A stretch of DNA of 37,650 bases, from positions 1-37,650 of the forward strand of contig CADCMN010000007.1 of the NCBI GenBank assembly GCA_902802575.1, written 5' to 3'. How positions within the stretch are numbered: the stretch's first letter is position 1; the number at the start of each line of letters is the position of its first letter. The position numbers were made by a program, and so were the translations under genes. Of this stretch, positions 16,113 through 23,630 are shown one piece after another. The notes beneath the pieces are model-generated. The model did not search any database. It worked only from the letters and a program-made list of their open reading frames with translations, and had not been told where the DNA came from. This stretch comes from an uncultured Eubacteriales bacterium. GTDB taxonomy: Bacteria > Bacillota > Clostridia > Christensenellales > CAG-138.

Positions 16113-16134
16113 GCGGGCCCGGGTCTGGTATACT
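16106..16134 (+). promoter_or_regulatory. Promoter of the phosphodiesterase gene
   Basis: TTGTCA (16106-16111), 17 bp, TATACT (16129-16134). The -35 region lies between two GGGCCC palindromes (16098-16103 and 16115-16120). Confidence 0.75.
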
Positions 16135-16164
16135 CTTTCCATCGAAACACAGGGGGAAGAACAC

Positions 16165-16707
16165 ATGAAATGGCTCATCGCGTCGGACCTGCACGGGTCG
16201 GCCTACTACTGCAGACAGCTCCTGGCGGCCTATGACCGGGAGGGGGCGGACCGGATGCTGCTTTTGGGGGACCTTCTCTACCACGGGCCGAGGAACGACC
16301 TCCCCAGGGACTACGACCCCAAGGCGGTGACGGCCATGCTGAACGGGCGGCAGGGGGACATCCTGGCGGTCCGGGGCAACTGCGACGCGGACATCGACCA
16401 GACCGTGCTCCGGTTCCCCATCTGGGCGGACTACGCCCTGCTTTCGGAGGGGGCGCGGCTGATCTTCGTCACCCACGGGCACCTCTATAGCCTGGACCAT
16501 CTGCCGCCGCTCCATCGGGGCGACATCCTGCTCCACGGCCACACCCACGTGCCCGCCTGCGAGGAGCGGGACGGCGTCACCTATCTGAACCCGGGCTCCC
16601 TGGCCATCCCCAAGGAAAACTCCCCCCACGGGTACATGACGCTGGAGAACGGCGTCTTCCTCTGGAAGACCCTGGACGGGGAAACGTACCGGGAATTCAG
16701 GATATAG
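16165..16707 (+). CDS. yfcE: YfcE-type metallophosphodiesterase
   Basis: 180 residues, the normal size of YfcE. All calcineurin-like phosphoesterase motifs are present: SDLHG (Asp8, His10), LGDLLYHGPRND, RGNCDADID, THGHLY and HGHTHVP, then LNPGSLAIPK. It is expected to be a Mn2+-dependent cytoplasmic phosphodiesterase. The physiological substrate of the family is not settled. The ATG at 16165 follows AGGGGGAAG. Single gene with its own promoter. Confidence 0.9.
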   Translation: MKWLIASDLHGSAYYCRQLLAAYDREGADRMLLLGDLLYHGPRNDLPRDYDPKAVTAMLNGRQGDILAVRGNCDADIDQTVLRFPIWADYALLSEGARLIFVTHGHLYSLDHLPPLHRGDILLHGHTHVPACEERDGVTYLNPGSLAIPKENSPHGYMTLENGVFLWKTLDGETYREFRI

Positions 16708-16850
16708 CCTTTCTTTGTTCCTTTTTTCGCTTCAGGGAAGAGCAGAAAGAAACCGAAAAAAGAGAAGCCTATGGGGAATAAAGCGCGGAAAGGTATGCTC
16801 CTTCCTGCGCTTCTCCTTTGGGCGGCTTTTCTCCTCTGCCCGGAGAGGAT
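16708..16850 (+). repeat. Degenerate composite repeat region (copies F and E)
   Basis: This fills the start of the 424-bp stretch without a gene before the kinase. It contains TTCCTTTTTTCG with a later CGAAAAAAGAG (imperfect hairpin, possible terminator for yfcE). The string CGAAAAAAGAGAAGCCTATG (16758-16777) matches the region behind copy C at 36650-36671. TTTGGGCGGCTTTTCT (16819-16834) matches the left half of copy D. An inner hairpin GCGCGGAAAGG / CCTTCCTGCGC (16785-16811) is also present. The remainder to 17131 holds only a weak promoter; I see no convincing gene. Confidence 0.5.
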
Positions 16851-17040
16851 TTGTGAAGGGATGATTTCAAAAGCATATTGAACAATATGACATTGTTTGA
16901 ATGTGATAGCGGACGCAGAGCGCGGCGCAGGCTTGCTGGGCCGTTGGCGCAGGGAAGCCGAGGGCGTTTTTGCGATGGATTTGGTCGGCGGCTTTTTCGC
17001 CGGACCGGCTCTCTGCGAAAAATGTTTACAATCCCCGTTC

Positions 17041-17069
17041 TTTCAGGTATTCTGATATTCGGATATACT
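17041..17069 (+). promoter_or_regulatory. Possible promoter of the two-component system
   Basis: TATACT (17064-17069) with a poor TTTCAG (17041-17046) at 17 bp. Only the -10 box is convincing. Confidence 0.4.
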
Positions 17070-17131
17070 GTACTCGTGAGATCGTGATGCCGGAAGGCGA
17101 AACGGCGATGCGGCATGGAGGGGATACGTCT

Positions 17132-18400
17132 ATGACCATGGATTTGGGAACGCTGGCCGTGCTGGCCCCGCTGCTGCTCCTGCTGATCGGGTTGGGCTTC
17201 ACCGTATGGGTGGACCCCTATATCGGTCGGGAGCGGCGCCGCGTCATGCTGTTCATCGTCCTGCTGAGCCTCAGTCTGATCGTGCAGAACGTGCTGGAAT
17301 ACCGCTGCGCCGTCACGCAGCCGGGCGGGAAGTGGCGCACGGTGCTGACGATCTATGGGTACGCCGTCCGGCCGGTGATCCTGATCCTGTTCCTCTATAT
17401 CGTGCATGAGAAAAAGAAGAAGCTCTGGCCCTGGTGGATCCTGGCGGGGATCAATGCGGCCGTCTATCTGACAGCCCTGTTCTCTCCCATCAGCTTCTGG
17501 ATCGACGAGGGGAACTGTTACCACGGCGGCCCTCTGGCTTCGTCCTGCATCCTGTGCAGCATGATCCTACTGGGCGCCCTGCTGATGGAAGCCGTACGCA
17601 ACCGCCGCAGCAACGGAAAGTGGAGCCTGTGGATCCCGGCCTTCGTCTTCTGCATGATCGTCACTTCCGTGGAGTTGGATTACAACGTCAAGGAAGGGCA
17701 GCTGCCCATCTCGTTTTTGACCATCGCCATCACCGTGGGCGGCGTGTTCTATTACATCTGGCTCCACCTGCGGTTCGTCCGCCAGCACGAGCGGGACCTG
17801 ATGGCAGCCCAGCGCATCCGGATCATGATGACCCAGATCCAGCCCCATTTCCTGTTCAACGCCCTCAATACCATTCGGGCCCTCTATGCCAAGGACCCGC
17901 CGCTCGCGGACAGGACCCTGGAGGATTTCAGCACGTATCTCAGGCAGAATCTGGAGTCCCTGGACCAGGTGGGGCTGATCCCGATCGCCAAGGAGCTGGA
18001 ACATACCCGCCTGTACGCCCAGATCGAATCCCTCCGGTTCCCCAACATCCATGTGGCATACCGGATCGAGGACGAGGCCTTTGAGGTCCCGGCCCTGACG
18101 ATCCAGCCCCTGGTGGAGAACGCCATCCGCCATGGCGTGCGCGGCCGGGAGGACGGCGTGGTGACGATATCCACCCTGCGCGAAGGGGAGATGCATCGGA
18201 TCACGGTGGAGGACAACGGCGCGGGCTTCGATCCCAAGGCGAAGGAGCTTTCGGAGGGGACCCATATCGGTCTTCGGAACGTGCAGGACCGCATCAGAGA
18301 GATGTGCGGCGGGACCATGATCCTTGAAAGCGAGATCGGCAAAGGTACGGCCGTCACGCTGCTGATCCCGGACCGGGTCTGCGACGGTAAAAAGGAGTGA
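17132..18400 (+). CDS. LytS/YehU-type sensor histidine kinase
   Basis: 422 residues. About six membrane helices occupy residues 4-215, with little extracytoplasmic mass. Next comes the His_kinase domain with QIQPHFLFNALNTIRALY (phospho-acceptor His239) and an HATPase_c domain with QPLVENAIRHGV (N box), VEDNGAGFD (G1) and GTHIGLRNVQDRI. The start at 17132 is chosen because GGAGGGG lies 8-9 nt upstream; three in-frame ATGs further up lack good sites. The response regulator gene begins 4 nt after its stop. The signal is unknown; an N-terminal half made mostly of helices suggests it senses the membrane or a small lipophilic molecule. Confidence 0.9.
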   Translation: MTMDLGTLAVLAPLLLLLIGLGFTVWVDPYIGRERRRVMLFIVLLSLSLIVQNVLEYRCAVTQPGGKWRTVLTIYGYAVRPVILILFLYIVHEKKKKLWPWWILAGINAAVYLTALFSPISFWIDEGNCYHGGPLASSCILCSMILLGALLMEAVRNRRSNGKWSLWIPAFVFCMIVTSVELDYNVKEGQLPISFLTIAITVGGVFYYIWLHLRFVRQHERDLMAAQRIRIMMTQIQPHFLFNALNTIRALYAKDPPLADRTLEDFSTYLRQNLESLDQVGLIPIAKELEHTRLYAQIESLRFPNIHVAYRIEDEAFEVPALTIQPLVENAIRHGVRGREDGVVTISTLREGEMHRITVEDNGAGFDPKAKELSEGTHIGLRNVQDRIREMCGGTMILESEIGKGTAVTLLIPDRVCDGKKE

Positions 18401-18404
18401 GGAT

Positions 18405-19208
18405 ATGAGAGCGATCTGTGTGGACGACGAGCCGCTGGCGGTGGAATACACCCTGGGTCAATGCGCCCGTCTGAACGAAATCGACGACATCCGCGGCTTC
18501 ACCGACGGGCAGCAGGCTTTGGACTGGCTCCGGCACCATCCGGCGGACCTGGCGCTGCTGGACATCAACATGCCCAAGATGGACGGCATCACCCTGGCGG
18601 CGCGGATCAAACAGATGCATCCGAAGACGGCGATCCTGTTTCTGACCGCGTACAGGGAGTACGCCTTCGACGCCTACTCAGTGCGCCCGGCCGGATACCT
18701 GTTGAAGCCGGTGTCCCTGGAAAAGCTGGCAGCGGAGGTCCGCTGTGCGTGCGGCGAACGGCATCCGTTCGCGCCGGAGCATATCCGGATCAAGACCTTC
18801 GGCAATTTCGACGTCTACGTGGACGGAAAACCCGTCAGCTTCAAGCTGGCCAAGAGCAAGGAGCTCCTGGCCTATCTGGTGGACAGGCAGGGGGCCGGGA
18901 TCTCCCGGGCGGAGCTGTTCGCGGCCGTGTGGGAGGATCGCCCGTATGACAGAAAGCAGCAGAAGCAGTTGGACGTATATATCCGCTCCCTTTGGGATAC
19001 GCTGCGGGAATACGGGGTGTCGGAGATCCTGGAGATGGAAAAGGGGATCCTGCGGGTCAGGCCGGACACGTTTGTCTGCGACGCCTACCTCTTCTATTCC
19101 GGCGACAGCGATACCATCAATGCCTACCGGGGGGAATACATGAGCGCCTATGCCTGGGCCAGCATGACGGAGGGCATCCTCTTCTGGAACGCGGCGAACA
19201 GAAGCTGA
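18405..19208 (+). CDS. Response regulator with SARP/OmpR-like output domain
   Basis: 267 residues. The receiver domain (1-118) has DDE at 7-9, phospho-acceptor Asp53 in LLDINMPKMDG, FLTAYREYAFDAY and LLKPVS. Its style is that of LytTR-type regulators, yet the output (about 127-267) is a winged-helix of the OmpR/SARP kind: IKTFGNFDVYVDGKPVSF, KSKELLAYLVDRQGAGISRAELFAAVWED, YIRSLWDTLREYG, followed by a short BTAD-like tail. LytS-type kinases usually pair with LytTR regulators, so this pairing is less common. Translation is coupled to the kinase gene. A terminator follows, then the large operon, its most likely target by position. Confidence 0.88.
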   Translation: MRAICVDDEPLAVEYTLGQCARLNEIDDIRGFTDGQQALDWLRHHPADLALLDINMPKMDGITLAARIKQMHPKTAILFLTAYREYAFDAYSVRPAGYLLKPVSLEKLAAEVRCACGERHPFAPEHIRIKTFGNFDVYVDGKPVSFKLAKSKELLAYLVDRQGAGISRAELFAAVWEDRPYDRKQQKQLDVYIRSLWDTLREYGVSEILEMEKGILRVRPDTFVCDAYLFYSGDSDTINAYRGEYMSAYAWASMTEGILFWNAANRS

Positions 19209-19233
19209 CACCCTGCAAACAGCAAAGAAAACG

Positions 19234-19281
19234 GACCGTTCTTTTCATTTTTTGGAGAAGGACGGTCTGTTTCTTTGGACA
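19234..19281 (+). terminator. Terminator after the response regulator, with the conserved GTTTCTTTGGACA flank
   Basis: Stem GACCGTTCTT (19234-19243) / AAGGACGGTC (19258-19267) with one G-T pair, then TGTTTCTTT. The 15-nt CTGTTTCTTTGGACA (19267-19281) and CCGTTCTTTTC recur in the terminator at 34708-34759, same orientation. Confidence 0.7.
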
Positions 19282-19285
19282 TCCT

Positions 19286-19313
19286 TTGGACAGCCCTTGC
19301 TACAATGCATACT
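19286..19313 (+). promoter_or_regulatory. Possible promoter of the 12-gene operon
   Basis: TTGGAC (19286-19291), 16 bp, CATACT (19308-19313). An alternative -10, TACAAT (19301-19306), has a poorly spaced -35. The duplicated TTTGGACA (19274-19281 and 19285-19292) might be a regulator site. Confidence 0.4.
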
Positions 19314-19368
19314 GGGTGATTGCAGCGCATCATGCCCGACCGACGTCAGGCGAAAAAGGAGAAGGGTC

Positions 19369-19653
19369 ATGATAAAGCACGATACTGTACGGGAGCCCGT
19401 CCCGGATCGGTTCGGACCGGTCGGCGGCAGCATCCGCCCGCTGGGCGTATACAGGCCGGGGTTCCGGTACAGGAAGGAATCCCTGCAGTTTTTCCGTGCC
19501 TGCGTCGGGGACGACACGTACAGCAGGGCCATGAGCAGCGAGGCGGGGAAAGCCCATCACTACGCCGTGGCCAGGGCCTTTCTCAATCAGGCCGATTGGG
19601 AGAAGTTCGTCTGGATCGAGGAACACGGCTCCCTGGACAGCTTTCCGGGGTAA
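19369..19653 (+). CDS. Small protein of unknown function, first gene of the 12-gene operon
   Basis: 94 residues, soluble, without a signal peptide or membrane helix. The ATG at 19369 has AAGGAG 8 nt upstream; an in-frame start further up overlaps the promoter region. The C-terminal half (HHYAVARAFLNQADWEKFVWIEEHGSLDSF) looks helical with several aromatics. No family recognised. It is 16 nt before the acyltransferase gene. Confidence 0.65.
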   Translation: MIKHDTVREPVPDRFGPVGGSIRPLGVYRPGFRYRKESLQFFRACVGDDTYSRAMSSEAGKAHHYAVARAFLNQADWEKFVWIEEHGSLDSFPG

Positions 19654-19669
19654 GGGGGAACGACGGATC

Positions 19670-20806
19670 GTGTTTTTCAGAAAGCGTCTCCATGCAGCCC
19701 TTGTCAAAGGAACGCAAAGCCATTTGACCTGGTCTAAGGAAGAGCGACAGCCGCCGCGCCTGTATGAGCTGGATCTGCTGAAAGCCCTGGCGATCGTCAG
19801 CATGATCCTCTGCCACGCTGTCATCCAATTGGGGCTGCATCAGCCCGGATACCAGCAGGATATCCGCTATCTGATCGGCGACATGGTGTTCGGGGACTAT
19901 CTGGCTGTGGCCCACGCCTTCATGTTCGCCATGGGCGTCACCGTCAACTACTCCAGGAAGAACAGCCCCGCTGCTCTTGTTCGCCGGGGCGTCTGTCTGT
20001 ACGTTCTCGGCTTCGTCCTCAACTTCTTCCGATACGGGATCTACGCCCTGGCCGATGGGCTCATCGAAGGGGCGTTCATGGCGGAGACCGTCTATGCGCT
20101 GGTCGTGCAGGACATCCTCCACTTCGCGGGGCTGGCGCTGATGGCGACAGGGCTTCTCAAGGCCCTGAAGCTGAAGGAGGCGCATATCTTCCTCATTGGC
20201 GTGATCCTGTCTCTGCTGGGCGGGCTGCTGGCTTTCACGGTTCAAGGGGGGCCTGTTGCGGACTATCTTCTCGGCCACTTCATCGTGACCACGGAGGAGA
20301 GCTCCTGCTTTGCGTTTTTCAACTGGTACGTCTTCGTCGCCTTCGGGCTGCTGTTTGGTGCGGCGCTCCAAAGAACGGAGGATCCGGATCGCTTCTACCG
20401 TCGGCTACTGGGCTTTACCGCCCCGGTCCTGGGGATCTATCTTGCGCTGACGGTTATTTTTGAGCCGTTTTTCCTGACGAAGAAGGGCTGGTATTACGGG
20501 GCCAGTCTGCCCGAAGCGGTGGGACTGATGAGCATTGATTTGACGCTGCTGGGGGCGTTCCATTTCCTGCTGAAAAAGGTGGACGTCTCCAAATTCTCCG
20601 TGTTCATCATGATGAGCCGGGACCTCAACCGGATCTATTGCATCCACTGGTGCATCCTGGGCTTCGTGGATTCGATCTTCTGCTACTTGCTGGGGATCGT
20701 TTTCCCCTGGTCGATCATCTATCTGTTCGGCGTGGCGCTGATCGTCCTGTCCGCCTGGGCAGCGCGGCGATGGTCAAAGCGAAAGCGTGGGGGCAAGGCC
20801 CAGTAG
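19670..20806 (+). CDS. HGSNAT-like (DUF1624-type) integral membrane acyltransferase
   Basis: 378 residues with about ten membrane helices. The first helix has the pattern RLYELDLLKALAIVSMILCH, matching the start of heparan-alpha-glucosaminide N-acetyltransferase-like and DUF1624 proteins, where the histidine at the end of helix 1 is thought to carry or transfer the acyl group. Such proteins move acyl groups across the membrane to outside acceptors. Start: GTG at 19670 after AAGGGGG; no better ATG is seen before the conserved motif. In this envelope-type operon an extracellular glycan or lipid is a reasonable acceptor (inference). Confidence 0.75.
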   Translation: MFFRKRLHAALVKGTQSHLTWSKEERQPPRLYELDLLKALAIVSMILCHAVIQLGLHQPGYQQDIRYLIGDMVFGDYLAVAHAFMFAMGVTVNYSRKNSPAALVRRGVCLYVLGFVLNFFRYGIYALADGLIEGAFMAETVYALVVQDILHFAGLALMATGLLKALKLKEAHIFLIGVILSLLGGLLAFTVQGGPVADYLLGHFIVTTEESSCFAFFNWYVFVAFGLLFGAALQRTEDPDRFYRRLLGFTAPVLGIYLALTVIFEPFFLTKKGWYYGASLPEAVGLMSIDLTLLGAFHFLLKKVDVSKFSVFIMMSRDLNRIYCIHWCILGFVDSIFCYLLGIVFPWSIIYLFGVALIVLSAWAARRWSKRKRGGKAQ

Positions 20807-20820
20807 AAAGGAAGTTGGAA

Positions 20821-21123
20821 ATGGACACGAAAGGTATCCTCTTATGGGTCGGTCTCTTCGTGGTCTGCGCGGGGATCTATCTCATCTCCCGCAGGATGAA
20901 GAAGCAGATCGAGGAAAGCGGGATCGAAGCCGACGGCGTGATCTCCCGCATCGAGGACGTGGGCGGCGACGACGTGACCCTTCACTACTACGCCAGATAC
21001 CGCACGGAGGACGGGACGGAAGTGGAAGGGCTCCTGTCCAACCCCCGATCCGATCTGGAAGCGGGACAGCAAGTGCGGCTCAAGTATCACCCGAAACACA
21101 AGACAAACGCCAGGTTGATATAA
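20821..21123 (+). CDS. DUF3592-type membrane-anchored protein
   Basis: 100 residues. One N-terminal membrane helix (about 5-24), then a small beta domain with the DUF3592 pattern: ADGVISRIEDVGGDDVTLHYYARYRTEDG followed by VRLKYHPKHKTNARLI. The function of DUF3592 is unknown. The ATG at 20821 follows GGAAG. A second, larger DUF3592 protein lies in the same operon (23631-24659). Confidence 0.78.
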   Translation: MDTKGILLWVGLFVVCAGIYLISRRMKKQIEESGIEADGVISRIEDVGGDDVTLHYYARYRTEDGTEVEGLLSNPRSDLEAGQQVRLKYHPKHKTNARLI

Positions 21124-21145
21124 AACACGAAAGGATTATCGCTCT

Positions 21146-21904
21146 ATGAAAAAAATCGCATGTTTAGCGGTCGCCGCCCTGCTGCTTGTCGGCGCCGGCT
21201 GCGCAGGAACAAAAGCAGAGACGGCGGCGGAAGGTGCGGCCGCGACGAACGAACTGCACGTCGATATCCAGCACGTGATCGATTCCCCCCAGTGGGTGGT
21301 CGATCTGCCCGCCGCCCGGGACGCCAGGCAGCTGTTCGTGGTGGCCGGCATGGGCATGGAGCTGACGACCGCCACCATCTCCCTGCATCAGCGGGACGAA
21401 AACGGGAACTGGAAGCAGCTGTTGTCCACGCCCGGTTTCGTGGGCAAGAACGGCCTTTGCCTGGACGAGGATCATCGGGAGGGCTGCGGACAGACGCCCA
21501 TAGGGGTCTATCGTTTCAACAAGGCCTTCGGCATCGCGCCCGATCCCGGCTGCGCCATCCCCTACATCCAGGTGGACGAAGATACCTACTGGTCCGGCGA
21601 CCCCGGCGAGCACTACAACGAGATGGTGGACATCAAGGACTACCCAAATCTCCTGATGGACGATAGCGAGCATATCGTGGACTACGAGTACCAGTATCAG
21701 TACTGCCTGAACATCAGCTTCAACGAGGCGGGCACGCCGGGGCGGGGCTCCGCCATCTTCCTCCACTGCATGGGCCCCCTCAAGCCCTACACCGGGGGCT
21801 GCGTGGCGGTGCCGGAGAACATCATGAAGCTGATATTGCAGCAGGTGCAGCCGGACTGCGTCGTGGTGATCGACACCTTAGAGAACATGCACGGCAGCTT
21901 TTGA
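21146..21904 (+). CDS. L,D-transpeptidase (YkuD) lipoprotein
   Basis: 252 residues. N-terminal signal with a lipobox-like VGAGC (Cys19), so it is probably anchored outside. The YkuD catalytic region is SAIFLHCMGPLKPYTGG with CVAVPE: His207 and catalytic Cys219 in the (S/T)xGC motif. Earlier strands such as GQTPIGVYRFNKAFG fit the fold. YkuD enzymes make 3-3 peptidoglycan cross-links or attach proteins to the wall. They cut tetrapeptide stems and are insensitive to most penicillins. The operon also encodes a VanX-type D,D-dipeptidase, so two enzymes acting on D-Ala-containing stems or precursors are made together. Confidence 0.85.
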   Translation: MKKIACLAVAALLLVGAGCAGTKAETAAEGAAATNELHVDIQHVIDSPQWVVDLPAARDARQLFVVAGMGMELTTATISLHQRDENGNWKQLLSTPGFVGKNGLCLDEDHREGCGQTPIGVYRFNKAFGIAPDPGCAIPYIQVDEDTYWSGDPGEHYNEMVDIKDYPNLLMDDSEHIVDYEYQYQYCLNISFNEAGTPGRGSAIFLHCMGPLKPYTGGCVAVPENIMKLILQQVQPDCVVVIDTLENMHGSF

Positions 21905-21952
21905 TCCGGAGGATCCCGTGAAGAAGCATAACCTAAAGGAGGTACAACGGAT

Positions 21953-22249
21953 ATGACGATCGAGCAACAGAAGGACGGCACCGCCCTGACGCTGGCCCTG
22001 GAGGGCCGTTTGGACACCACGACCGCGCCCCGGCTGGAAGCGGCGCTGAAGGAAGCCCTGCCCGGGGTGGAGGCGCTGACCTTCGATTTTGAGAAGCTGG
22101 AGTACATCTCCTCCGCCGGCCTCAGGGTGCTGCTCAGCGCCCAGAAGACCATGAACCGGCAGGGGACCATGAAGGTGACTCGCGCCAACGAAATGATCCT
22201 GGAGATCTTCGAAGTCACCGGCTTCGCGGATATTTTAACCATCGAATAA
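21953..22249 (+). CDS. STAS-domain anti-sigma factor antagonist-like protein
   Basis: 98 residues, a complete STAS domain: LALEGRLDTTTAPRLEAAL, LTFDFEKLEYISSAGLRVLL and MILEIFEVTGFADILTI. The conserved phosphorylatable serine lies in YISSAG (Ser53/54). In the SpoIIAA/RsbV family the unphosphorylated form sequesters an anti-sigma kinase. No such kinase or PP2C phosphatase gene is in this window, so its partner is elsewhere or it regulates something in the operon, possibly the GAF-ABC ATPase. A very strong AAAGGAGG ribosome site precedes it. Confidence 0.85.
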   Translation: MTIEQQKDGTALTLALEGRLDTTTAPRLEAALKEALPGVEALTFDFEKLEYISSAGLRVLLSAQKTMNRQGTMKVTRANEMILEIFEVTGFADILTIE

Positions 22250-22278
22250 GGCCCCGAACACATGAAAGGAGACCGGCT

Positions 22279-23610
22279 ATGAAAAAACTGTTGACGATCC
22301 TGCTGGCCGCGCTGCTGCTCCTGAGCGCTGCCGCCTGCACAAAAGATCAAGATCCTGCGGAAACGGCCCCTGCCGAAACGGTTCAGCCCCCTTCCCAGAC
22401 ATCCGCGTCTGCGGAGGGACCCAAGACCACGGAAGAACCCAAGGCCGAATTCAAGACCCTGGGCGATATCTGGGACTTCGAATCCCCCGGCTACGGCATG
22501 GAGGGGGACCAGTACGCCCGGGTCTTCCTGGCGGACGGCGTCTATTACCGGGCGGAAGCCCTCATCCCGCAGGAAGTGAGTGAAAAGCTGGACGCCATCG
22601 ACTTCTTTGACGAGGCGAGGGAGCAGAAGGAAAAGGCGCTGCTGACGGATCTGCCGATCCTGAAGATCTACAATCTGTCTGAGGTCATGCTCTCCCAGAG
22701 CGATCTGAACGCTCTGGCGGGGAAGACCGGCCAGGACCTGCTGGACATGGGCTTCGTCCCCCAGGGCAGCTATGGCTTCAACGAGACGGAGAAGATCTCC
22801 TGGGCCAGCCTGGACAAGGGACCCTTTACCTATCAGGTCGATTTTACGGAATATGTGTCCGTCGATGATAATCCCAACGTGGCGGAGGTCATCCGCCCCC
22901 TCACGGTGAAGGCTGTCGCCTGGGACGGGAACCTTTCCCAGTACGCTACGGCCGCCGACTTCGATATCAACGGGAGCCCGTCCCTGGCGGACTATGAGGC
23001 CATGTTCGAGGCGCCGGAGCGGGTCTTCTATCCCATCCCGGAGATCCCTCTGGAGGACAGCCCCTTCAAGACCCTGGCCGACGTCTATGCCGTGATAAAC
23101 CAGACCGACGACGAGGGCGGCACCCCCGCCTACAGTTACGGCATGTCCGACGCTCTGTTCGCCGCTGCTTTCGAGGCGGACGGCGCCTGCTACCGGGTGG
23201 AGGCGGAGATCCCCTCGGATATATCGGCGCAGCTGGACGCCATCGACTTTTTCGACGAGAAGCGGGACGAGAAATATGAGGCGCTGCTGAGCCCGCTGCC
23301 GGTCACGCGGGTGGGAGACCTGTCCGCCTGCCGGCTTACTCCGGCGGAGCTGGACGCTCTGGCGGGCAAGACCGGTCAGGAGTTGCTGGACATGGGCTTC
23401 GAGTACGGCTCAGGCTACAGCTTCTGGGAGACCACCCAGTTCTATATGGACCACGGCCTGTTCTCCTACACCGTGTACATGAACGAAAAGGTGCCTGAGA
23501 TGGAGGACTACGACGCCGTTCTGGACGAGCTGTTCCGGCCCATGACCGTGCAGAAGGCGGAGGTGGACGGCATTGCGCAAATCGCCTCCGACATCGATCT
23601 GTTCTGGTAA
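22279..23610 (+). CDS. Lipoprotein with an internal tandem duplication
   Basis: 443 residues. Signal peptide with lipobox around SAAAC (Cys20) and a Pro/Glu/Thr-rich linker (20-55). Then two related domains of about 175 residues (56-235 and 265-443). Repeated marks include KTLGDIWDF / KTLADVYAV, LDAIDFFDEAREQKEKALL / LDAIDFFDEKRDEKYEALL and LAGKTGQDLLDMGF / LAGKTGQELLDMGF. No known family recognised. The duplication is also visible at DNA level (about 22589-22648 and 23236-23295). It is probably an extracellular binding or structural protein of the module. Confidence 0.8.
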   Translation: MKKLLTILLAALLLLSAAACTKDQDPAETAPAETVQPPSQTSASAEGPKTTEEPKAEFKTLGDIWDFESPGYGMEGDQYARVFLADGVYYRAEALIPQEVSEKLDAIDFFDEAREQKEKALLTDLPILKIYNLSEVMLSQSDLNALAGKTGQDLLDMGFVPQGSYGFNETEKISWASLDKGPFTYQVDFTEYVSVDDNPNVAEVIRPLTVKAVAWDGNLSQYATAADFDINGSPSLADYEAMFEAPERVFYPIPEIPLEDSPFKTLADVYAVINQTDDEGGTPAYSYGMSDALFAAAFEADGACYRVEAEIPSDISAQLDAIDFFDEKRDEKYEALLSPLPVTRVGDLSACRLTPAELDALAGKTGQELLDMGFEYGSGYSFWETTQFYMDHGLFSYTVYMNEKVPEMEDYDAVLDELFRPMTVQKAEVDGIAQIASDIDLFW

Positions 23611-23630
23611 ATACAAGGAGGACATCGCCG

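Noticed and set aside
16878-17087. 69-residue plus-strand frame before the kinase
   Set aside because: No ribosome site, it runs over the promoter, its N-terminal part is arginine-rich nonsense-like sequence, and no family is visible.
16970-17131. Longer N-terminus for the histidine kinase
   Set aside because: The extra 54 residues cover the probable -10 box, and the upstream ATGs lack good ribosome sites. GGAGGGG clearly serves the ATG at 17132.
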